A stretch of 5,844 nt of DNA, taken from positions 1 through 5,844 of the forward strand of contig JAAYXQ010000198.1 of the NCBI GenBank assembly GCA_012515825.1, in the 5' to 3' direction. The notes beneath the pieces were generated by a model. That model had not been told where the DNA came from and ran no database searches. It was given only the letters and a program-made list of their open reading frames with translations. This document shows positions 1 to 5,155 of the stretch, piece after piece (the first letter of the stretch is position 1; every line of letters begins with the position of its first letter). Source of the DNA: Fibrobacter sp. (lineage in GTDB: Bacteria > Fibrobacterota > Fibrobacteria > Fibrobacterales > Fibrobacteraceae). A program made the position numbers and the translations under genes.

Positions 1-2
1 AT

Positions 3-464
3 GAAGAAATCACCTTAATGAAAGACTCCACTGGAGCCGAAATGAAAATGGATTTTTCAAAACCTTTAGTAGGAATCAGTGATCCAGGAATGTTGTTTAG
101 TCATTTCGCAAACAAAAATTTAATGATTTACTATTTCAGCCCTAAATGTGTACATTGTATCAATCATTTTTCAAAAATTCAAAAAATAATGCAAAAGTAT
201 GAATCAAAGGGTCTCGTAGGAATTGCAATCGGGCTTGGTGGTGGTATTAAGAAAAATGACATCCGTATTTTCATGGACCAACAACAAACGATGATCCCCG
301 TATTTCAAGATCAAAACTCCAAATTTGGGCCAGTCTATGGTACTGGGTACATTCCAGTGCTTTACTTAGTCTTAGAAAACGGCACCTTCTATCGATACTC
401 TCAACTCACCGAGAGCAGCATAGCCCACCTCACTAAAACACTTGATTCGCTTTTCTCTAAATAA
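3..464 (+). CDS. Thioredoxin-fold (TlpA/AhpC-like) protein, 5' end outside window
   Basis: This is a thioredoxin-like protein, probably a thiol-disulfide oxidoreductase working in the periplasm or at the membrane. Numbered from the Met at position 18 (148 residues), it has the strand-then-motif pattern MIYYFSPKCVHC, with a CVHC redox pair at C44 and C47. A helix follows, and the cis-proline loop GYIPVLYLV (P113) comes before the last strands, as in TlpA, ResA and AhpC/TSA folds. The reading frame stays open to the left edge. The extra residues EEITL followed by MKDSTGAEMKM resemble the ITL.D..G.. first hairpin of TlpA-type domains, and no good ribosome site precedes position 18. I therefore treat the gene as truncated by the window, so any signal peptide or lipobox is out of view. 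The exact subfamily (TlpA, peroxiredoxin or a TraF-like protein) is not settled. It converges on the Nudix gene. Confidence 0.75.
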   Translation, partial: EEITLMKDSTGAEMKMDFSKPLVGISDPGMLFSHFANKNLMIYYFSPKCVHCINHFSKIQKIMQKYESKGLVGIAIGLGGGIKKNDIRIFMDQQQTMIPVFQDQNSKFGPVYGTGYIPVLYLVLENGTFYRYSQLTESSIAHLTKTLDSLFSK

Positions 465-473
465 GATACTCTT

Positions 474-500
474 AATTCGAAAAACATTTTTTTTTGAATT
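474..500 (+). terminator. Possible weak hairpin terminator after the thioredoxin-like gene
   Basis: Ten nucleotides past the TAA at 462-464 there is an inverted repeat. AATTC at 474-478 pairs with GAATT at 496-500, G479 makes a wobble pair with T495, and AAAAA at 480-484 pairs with TTTTT at 490-494, leaving a 5-nt loop. The stem is almost all A-T and has no clean U tract after it, so termination here is only a suggestion based on its position between convergent genes. Confidence 0.25.
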
Positions 501-530
501 CTCTAGCGTAGGCTAAAAGAAAAAACATGC

Positions 531-562
531 TTTTTACGTCAATAAGTTTTTTGACGTAAAAA
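531..562. repeat. Perfect 12-bp inverted repeat between convergent genes
   Basis: TTTTTACGTCAA at 531-542 is matched exactly by its reverse complement TTGACGTAAAAA at 551-562, with an 8-nt spacer. It sits 17 nt downstream of the Nudix stop codon (580-582) on the minus strand and about 66 nt beyond the thioredoxin-like gene. The T run lies on the 5' side of the stem on both strands, the reverse of a textbook intrinsic terminator. On the minus strand, however, a T-rich run (TTTTTTCTTTT) begins 5 nt past the stem, so it could end the leftward operon. A protein-binding palindrome is the alternative. Confidence 0.5.
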
Positions 563-579
563 ATTATAATCAACAAAGT

Positions 580-1326
580 CTATTTAGAATATAACTGAGA
601 TAAAACACTGGACCGTCCGTTTGCTATAAGCCAGCGTTCGTACATGAAAAGAGCAATTAGATTTTTCCCATCCACAAAAAGATGAGAAGCCTCTTCATAA
701 GGTAAAACAACTGTTTTAATCCACTCATTTTCATCTGTATATTGTTGCGTTCTTTGGTCCATTTTATGAAGTTCTTCTTCTGTCACTTCACGCTCTATTG
801 CATATAAACGAATTTTTTCATCTAATAAGCCACAGCTACAAGCAAAACCTTCTACACCTGAACCATTCCAGAAAGCAGTCAAATCAATAAGTTCACTATC
901 ATCTACTTGAATTTGAGCTTCTTCTTCTAATTCGCTCAAAGCAATTTTACGATAATCCTTAGACCAATCTAAAATTCCAGCAGGAATTTCGAGCGAATCT
1001 GTAGAGGCTATTGGGAATCGAGGCTGTTTCACTAATAATAAATACGGTTTTTGTTTACACCAAAGGACAACTAAAACGCCGACTGCATTTCCTCGTACTA
1101 AAACGACCCCATGTACTTTTTTTCCATCTGGTAAAAAGGCGGTGGCATTTAGCTTTATAAAAAGAGCCTCCCTATTTTTCGCCTTAAAATCAACAGAAGA
1201 AAAATGAATAGCGTCTACACGAAATCGAGAAGTAACTTCTGCAAGCCAAGAGGTATAAATGCCGCTATTTAATATAAGAGGGCGATCCGATTCTAAAATA
1301 TCAGAAGAAAAAGTATAATGAATCAC
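580..1326 (-). CDS. Nudix hydrolase, plant NUDX14-like ADP-sugar diphosphatase family
   Basis: This 248-residue protein has a C-terminal Nudix domain (about 75-235). From memory of the family, the region LEIPAGILD, the helix SELEEEAQI and the later segments DEKIRLY and VVLPYEE resemble Arabidopsis NUDX14, which cleaves ADP-sugars to AMP and sugar 1-phosphate. The Nudix box covers G117 to I139. Three glutamates expected to bind metal are present (E132, E135, E136), but the box arginine is S131, the box glycine is Q138, and the first-loop glutamate is missing. It may therefore be active with altered properties. Substrate is not shown by the sequence. Residues 1-70 match the N-terminal extension typical of this subgroup rather than a separate domain. 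The start is GTG at 1326-1324, overlapping the pdxA stop as GTGA; no ATG lies near, and a weak purine-rich stretch (AGAGAGAAG) precedes it. Translational coupling to pdxA is likely. Confidence 0.8.
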   Translation of the reverse strand: MIHYTFSSDILESDRPLILNSGIYTSWLAEVTSRFRVDAIHFSSVDFKAKNREALFIKLNATAFLPDGKKVHGVVLVRGNAVGVLVVLWCKQKPYLLLVKQPRFPIASTDSLEIPAGILDWSKDYRKIALSELEEEAQIQVDDSELIDLTAFWNGSGVEGFACSCGLLDEKIRLYAIEREVTEEELHKMDQRTQQYTDENEWIKTVVLPYEEASHLFVDGKNLIALFMYERWLIANGRSSVLSQLYSK

Positions 1327-2345
1327 GGTTCTTCTCTCTGCAGTAAGTCTGCTAATTCCAAAGCATCACGAAGCGATTGTTCGTCTGCAATGCCTTTCCA
1401 CGCAATGTCAAAGCCTGTCCCATGATCAACACTTGTTCTAAGTACAGGTAACCCTAAAGTCGTATTCACGCCTTCTGTTTTTCGCTTTTTACCTAAATTA
1501 AAAAGAAGCGTTTTAGTAACCACATGACCTTGATCATGATACATCGCAAGCGCCCCATCAAATAAGCCACTTCTCAATTGCGGGAACAATACGTCCGCTG
1601 GAAAAGGTCCTTTCGCCTTGATTTTCTTTTTCGTAAGGGTTTTAATCGCAGGCACAATTTCTGTGATTTCTTCACGACCAAAAAGCCCACCTTCTCCAGC
1701 ATGAGGATTTAATCCAGAAACGCCAATCAAGGGATTTTTCATCTGCTTATAACGGCATAAGAAGGAATGAAGTAACATGCCTGCTTTTACAATGCGTTCT
1801 TGCTTTACACGAGCACATGCTTCTAATAAAGAAACGTGCGTGCTAATGTGAGCGATGACCCAATCACCATGCACAAGGCAAAGAACTGGTTCAGGATCCC
1901 CACACATTTCGCCAATATATTCTGTATGGCCTTGAAAACCTGGGACTGTTTTTTCTACAGCCTCTTTACAAAGAGGAGCAGTTACCACCGCAGAAGCTCT
2001 TTTTGCTAAACACCATTCTACAGCAGCTTTAACCCAACCAATACTTGCTTCGCCTGCTTTTTTTGAAATTTTACCTGGGCGTTCTTTTTCTGAAAATACA
2101 ACGCCACTTTCTAAGACAACGATTCCACGCCGAGAAGCTTTTGCAACTTCTTCTGGTTGAGATACAGAAATAATAGGTTTACGAATCTTTAAAAGAGACG
2201 CTGCCTTCTGAAGAATACGAATATCTCCCACAATAGCTACTGGGCGGTTCACATTCATCTTTTTTGAGACAAGTTTTAAGCAAATCTCTGGACCAACACC
2301 ATTTGGATCACCCATCGTAATTAATAAAGGAAGCTTTTCTTCCAT
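1323..2345 (-). CDS. pdxA: 4-hydroxythreonine-4-phosphate dehydrogenase
   Basis: PdxA is a cytosolic NAD-dependent, metal-dependent enzyme of the DXP-dependent pyridoxal phosphate pathway. It oxidises 4-phosphohydroxy-L-threonine, and PdxJ then condenses the product with deoxyxylulose phosphate. At 340 residues it is close to the usual 330. Family signatures run in order: ITMGDPNGVGPEI (9-21), GHTEYIGEM (139-147), GLNPHAGEGG (211-220), AMYHDQG (267-273) and LRTSVDHGTGFD (302-313). The metal ligands corresponding to E. coli H166, H211 and H266 are H170, H215 and H270. Substrate residues K278, N294 and R303 align with E. coli K274, N283 and R292. Between K278 and N294 there is an insertion of 7 residues, including KKRK, relative to E. 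coli. I chose the ATG at 2345 because a strong AGGAG lies 8 nt upstream; an in-frame ATG at 2384 would add 13 unconserved residues and overlap the lipoprotein gene. The paralogue D-threonate-4-phosphate dehydrogenase is a less likely alternative. Confidence 0.95.
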   Translation of the reverse strand: MEEKLPLLITMGDPNGVGPEICLKLVSKKMNVNRPVAIVGDIRILQKAASLLKIRKPIISVSQPEEVAKASRRGIVVLESGVVFSEKERPGKISKKAGEASIGWVKAAVEWCLAKRASAVVTAPLCKEAVEKTVPGFQGHTEYIGEMCGDPEPVLCLVHGDWVIAHISTHVSLLEACARVKQERIVKAGMLLHSFLCRYKQMKNPLIGVSGLNPHAGEGGLFGREEITEIVPAIKTLTKKKIKAKGPFPADVLFPQLRSGLFDGALAMYHDQGHVVTKTLLFNLGKKRKTEGVNTTLGLPVLRTSVDHGTGFDIAWKGIADEQSLRDALELADLLQREEP

Positions 2346-2347
2346 TT

Positions 2348-3409
2348 TTATTTCTCCTGATTTACTGATATAGCTGTGTCCCATTGATCTAATATTTCTC
2401 TTGCTTTAACAATATCTTGAACAGATTCCATTAAACTCAGATTATAAATAATCTTACTTGGGATCACCTCTTCATCACAATAAGTCTCTTGTGATGAAGG
2501 AATAAATAAATCGGTTTGAAGACCAAAATTTGTTTTCAAAGAAAATGAGGATAATGCTGTTAAAGAAATAAGCTCTGTACACGAGTCGATAGAAGCAATA
2601 TAATAAAGAGAAGTATACTTAGAGGTATCTCTTTCAATTCTCAATTTGCCTGTTTTTAGGGAATCATATACCCAATCTTTATCTGCACAAAATGTTTTAG
2701 AAGTATCTTCACAAACGCGAATCACAGGGACTAAAGCCGTATCTTTTGGATTCCATCGGCTAGCAGGGAACAATGTATCTAACAAGAGAGAATCGCCACA
2801 ATCATCATGAATCTTTGCACATTCTGTGGCAATGGATTTCCAATAAAATGATTGCACTTTCATCGAATCAAGCACGCGTAAAATGCCCGCGCTGTCATTG
2901 GAAATACGATAAGGCCATAAAGCAGGATTCGCAATCGCTGAATCGATATAAAAAGTTTGTATTTCTTTTAAGAAAGATCCATGACGCACCATAATAGAGT
3001 CTAATTCTTTTTCTTTGGTATTTAAAAGACGTATTTCACGAACGTGTTCGTAAGAGTCTAAAGAAAAGTATAACGTAGTTTCTGGCCTAAATAAAGGAGC
3101 GGCACAATCTTTTGAACTTGGTTCAATTATAAAACGCGGAGTTAAAAACAATAAAGTGTCTTTAACTAAAGAAGCATCGAATTGTATTTCTGAAAGAGAA
3201 CAATTCGAAAAAGTCCAAATACTATCTAAGTAAACCACTAAAGAATCATCAAGAAGATGAATCGGATAATTAAAATCTAATGAACCAGAATAAAAAAATC
3301 CTTCTCCCAAAGCGAGTACATCATCTTCTGTATATAGAGGAATAGGGCCGTCATTCTCATGAGAACAGCCAAAAAATAATAGTGAGAGAAGCAAGAGAAT
3401 TTTAAACAT
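2348..3409 (-). CDS. Lipoprotein of unknown function with eight conserved-looking Cys
   Basis: I do not recognise this 353-residue protein beyond its export signal. It begins MFK, then a hydrophobic stretch (4-13) and the lipobox-like LFFGC, so C15 should be lipidated after cleavage. Residue +2 is Ser rather than Asp, which under E. coli rules would favour outer-membrane sorting. The mature part is rich in Ser, Asp and Leu, with many DSL/DSI/DTL steps that suggest beta structure. It has eight further cysteines (70, 102, 197, 204, 233, 241, 277, 311), an even number consistent with up to four disulfides in the periplasm. There is no transmembrane segment after the signal. The start ATG at 3409-3407 has AAAGG 6 nt upstream. 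pdxA follows after 2 nt, an odd metabolic partner for an envelope protein. Whether it belongs functionally with the envelope genes upstream is unknown. The gene call is secure; the function is not. Confidence 0.8.
   Translation of the reverse strand: MFKILLLLSLLFFGCSHENDGPIPLYTEDDVLALGEGFFYSGSLDFNYPIHLLDDSLVVYLDSIWTFSNCSLSEIQFDASLVKDTLLFLTPRFIIEPSSKDCAAPLFRPETTLYFSLDSYEHVREIRLLNTKEKELDSIMVRHGSFLKEIQTFYIDSAIANPALWPYRISNDSAGILRVLDSMKVQSFYWKSIATECAKIHDDCGDSLLLDTLFPASRWNPKDTALVPVIRVCEDTSKTFCADKDWVYDSLKTGKLRIERDTSKYTSLYYIASIDSCTELISLTALSSFSLKTNFGLQTDLFIPSSQETYCDEEVIPSKIIYNLSLMESVQDIVKAREILDQWDTAISVNQEK
2354..2358 (-). promoter_or_regulatory. Ribosome binding site that fixes the pdxA start
   Basis: AGGAG on the minus strand lies 8 nt before the ATG at 2345-2343. 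It is embedded in the last codons of the upstream lipoprotein gene (CAG GAG AAA TAA). It favours the shorter 340-residue PdxA over the start at 2384 and suggests that ribosomes finishing the lipoprotein reinitiate on pdxA. Confidence 0.75.
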
Positions 3410-3466
3410 TAAAAGCCTTTATATTTCCTTTTCGTTCCGTAAAATATTCTTCTATATAATCTTTTG

Positions 3467-3518
3467 ATTTTCTTAAAAATTTTTCGGTTCTATAACCATT
3501 TTCTTAAATAAATTTTTC
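3467..3518. repeat. Imperfect direct repeat flanking a small hairpin in the 113-bp gap
   Basis: The gap at 3410-3522 between the LytM-like gene and the lipoprotein contains ATTTTCTTAAAAATTTTTC (3467-3485), repeated imperfectly at 3498-3518 with two inserted bases. The start-to-start distance is 31 bp, about three helical turns. Exactly between them is GGTT-CTAT-AACC (3486-3497), able to form a 4-bp stem. The stretch lies where a promoter or operator for lipoprotein-pdxA-nudix, or a terminator for the LytM-like gene, would be expected. AT-rich low complexity could explain it, and I could not pick a convincing promoter; the best -10-like string is TATATA at 3458-3453 on the minus strand, without a clear -35. 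Confidence 0.4.
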
Positions 3519-3522
3519 AGTA

Positions 3523-4455
3523 TCAAAAACCTATCCGTTTTCGGAATTTAGCAATATCTTTTTCAGAAATAGGATGAGTCTCATTAAAAAAAGTACTCCA
3601 ACGAATAAACTGGCCATTACGAATCACTTCCAAATAGAAAGTAGCGCTATCTTTAGGAGCAAGACGTGCTATAAATTGCTTTTCTTCTATAACACTCCCC
3701 TCTTTTAAATCGGAAAGAAGAGAAAAATCTCCAGAGATTTTGGAAATCAAATTATCCCCGTGATCAATCACAATACTATTCCCAGAAGTATCTTTTGAAA
3801 TTTTCAGAATCACGCCCGGTAAAATAGCGTATACAGGAGATTCACCAATCCCCATAAATTGGTCTTTCATTAACAATAATTCTCGGCCCTGAAAATCAAA
3901 ATCGTCTGGAATAGGAAGAGCTCCGCCTTCTAGCGGGTCTTCAGGGCAAAAGCCAGGGAAGCGACAAAGAGAATGATCTTCAACCCATATAAAAGTGGAA
4001 TCTTTAGATGGGACTCTAAAAAAATTGCGTTCTAGAGAATCAATTTTTAAGGAAATAAACCAAGGTGACATAAAATGGTTCACAGGCGCCACCCAATGTA
4101 TTAATACAGGATTTTTAGAATCTTTTTCAGCTAAAAATCGCCATAAATCATGATTAAAAAATAAGGAATCTGAACGGTTTATTCTCCAGGAACATTGCCC
4201 CACAGAATCCCGTATTAAAAAGGGTTTTCCATGGAGAGAAGTACATTCTTTATCCCAAGAAATAGGCTCGACTTTAAGAGATTTATTTTCCTTTTCCTGA
4301 GAAAAAAAGAAGTCGTAAATTTTTTGATAATGGTGATCGTAAGCTAAGCCGAAAATAACCGCTAATAAGAATAAAATTCGAATTAAAGGGAATCCCTGAC
4401 GTTTTTTTAGTTTGCTATTTTGAGGGATTTCATATTCTCTAAGATTTAAAGACAT
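3523..4455 (-). CDS. Inner-membrane-anchored protein with degenerate LytM/M23 domain
   Basis: This 310-residue protein has a short basic cytoplasmic N-terminus (1-22), one transmembrane segment (about 23-39, LIRILFLLAVIFGLAY) and a periplasmic remainder. The C-terminal part (about 203-291) follows the M23/LytM core in order: SPVYAILPGVILKI (206-219), GNSIVIDHGD (225-234), the turn GSVIEEKQFIARL (253-265) and FYLEVIRNGQFI (273-284), the counterpart of HLHFEVR.NG in active enzymes. Both zinc-binding elements appear lost: HxH reads TFY, and the HxxxD before PVYA is absent. It is therefore probably not a peptidoglycan endopeptidase. Known degenerate LytM proteins such as EnvC and NlpD activate amidases, and a regulatory or scaffold role is a reasonable inference. 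The middle region (60-200) is unassigned, with cysteines at 71, 88, 164 and 170. The ATG follows the STAS stop by 5 nt without a clear Shine-Dalgarno, suggesting coupling. Confidence 0.7.
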   Translation of the reverse strand: MSLNLREYEIPQNSKLKKRQGFPLIRILFLLAVIFGLAYDHHYQKIYDFFFSQEKENKSLKVEPISWDKECTSLHGKPFLIRDSVGQCSWRINRSDSLFFNHDLWRFLAEKDSKNPVLIHWVAPVNHFMSPWFISLKIDSLERNFFRVPSKDSTFIWVEDHSLCRFPGFCPEDPLEGGALPIPDDFDFQGRELLLMKDQFMGIGESPVYAILPGVILKISKDTSGNSIVIDHGDNLISKISGDFSLLSDLKEGSVIEEKQFIARLAPKDSATFYLEVIRNGQFIRWSTFFNETHPISEKDIAKFRKRIGF

Positions 4456-4460
4456 AGAAT

Positions 4461-5096
4461 TTATTTTAGGACAAAGTAAGCAACAATTGCTCCTGTCATA
4501 AAAAGAATGATCATGATCCAGAGAAGTAAGTGTGAAGAAGAAGTATCATCTAAAAAAGGCGTTTGCATACCCGAAGTGACTTTAGAAGAATCTTCCTTGG
4601 TAATGGCATTAAAACTTTTAGTAAAGCGGCCCGTCGTACGTTTATGAGGTTGTTTCTTTTCGTCAGAAGAGTTTGTCACTTGATTCATAGAAACAGCACT
4701 ACGTATATTTTCTTCTAAAGGAATTTCAACATCATCTTTAATTGCTGTAGAATGAGTAGAAAAATCCATCAAAGCAGCCTCTGTAGAAAAAAGTTTTACT
4801 TTTTTATCTAACCCTGCTCGATGTAGTCCGTCAATAATGATTTTATTATTCGTTAAAATCCCAATCACTCCACCAGTGGTGGCTAATTCTTTTTGAAACA
4901 ACATTAATGCGTTGTATGCATCGCTATATAAAAAATCAATTCCAGTTAAATCTACTGCAATAAAATTTGATTTTTTATTGATCAAAGCACGAACATCAAC
5001 TTTGAAGCGTTCTGCGTCAAAAGCTCCAATTGGATTCAAAGGAGCTGACAATAAATCAAAAATCCCAACTTCACGATAATTCTTCAATTGCACCAT
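4461..5096 (-). CDS. STAS-domain protein with C-terminal membrane anchor
   Basis: Residues 1-112 of 211 form a STAS (anti-sigma-factor-antagonist, SpoIIAA-like) domain: FIAVDLTGIDFLYSDAYNAL (45-64) is the strand-loop-helix holding the phospho-acceptor site, and GVIGILTNNKIIIDGLHRAGLDKKVKLFST (76-105) is the next strand, helix and strand. Where SpoIIAA has DSSG, with the second Ser phosphorylated, this protein has YSDA, so Asp59 occupies the acceptor position. A Ser/Thr/Lys-rich linker (113-188) leads to a hydrophobic segment (190-210, LLLWIMIILFMTGAIVAYFVL) followed only by Lys, giving a tail-anchored topology with the STAS domain in the cytoplasm. An in-frame TAG 18 nt upstream forces the start to this ATG, or to GTG at codon 2; no Shine-Dalgarno is visible. 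Its partner is unknown: no anti-sigma kinase or phosphatase is encoded in the window. The next gene, a transmembrane LytM-like protein 5 nt away, is a candidate co-worker. Confidence 0.75.
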   Translation of the reverse strand: MVQLKNYREVGIFDLLSAPLNPIGAFDAERFKVDVRALINKKSNFIAVDLTGIDFLYSDAYNALMLFQKELATTGGVIGILTNNKIIIDGLHRAGLDKKVKLFSTEAALMDFSTHSTAIKDDVEIPLEENIRSAVSMNQVTNSSDEKKQPHKRTTGRFTKSFNAITKEDSSKVTSGMQTPFLDDTSSSHLLLWIMIILFMTGAIVAYFVLK

Positions 5097-5155
5097 AAGT
5101 AAAAATATAGACTAAAATAGATGAACCGTGCTTATAATAGCTAAAAAAAAACCAT

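Noticed and set aside
1..18. ATG at position 1 followed by a five-codon frame to TAA
   Set aside because: It is out of frame with the thioredoxin-like protein, whose own frame runs open to the window edge; most likely chance.
2382..2384. Upstream ATG as pdxA start
   Set aside because: It would add 13 residues with no PdxA similarity and overlap the lipoprotein gene, whereas the ATG at 2345 has a strong AGGAG at 8 nt.
2773..2994. Plus-strand open frame of 73 codons
   Set aside because: It lies wholly inside the lipoprotein gene on the other strand, has no ribosome site and shows no recognisable domain.
5133..5138. Perfect TATAAT on the plus strand as an antisense promoter
   Set aside because: No acceptable -35 lies 16-18 bp upstream, and such hexamers are expected by chance in AT-rich DNA.
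5142..5151. Nine-T run after the outer-membrane gene as intrinsic terminator (minus strand)
   Set aside because: I found no stable hairpin before the T run, so it does not meet the usual pattern.
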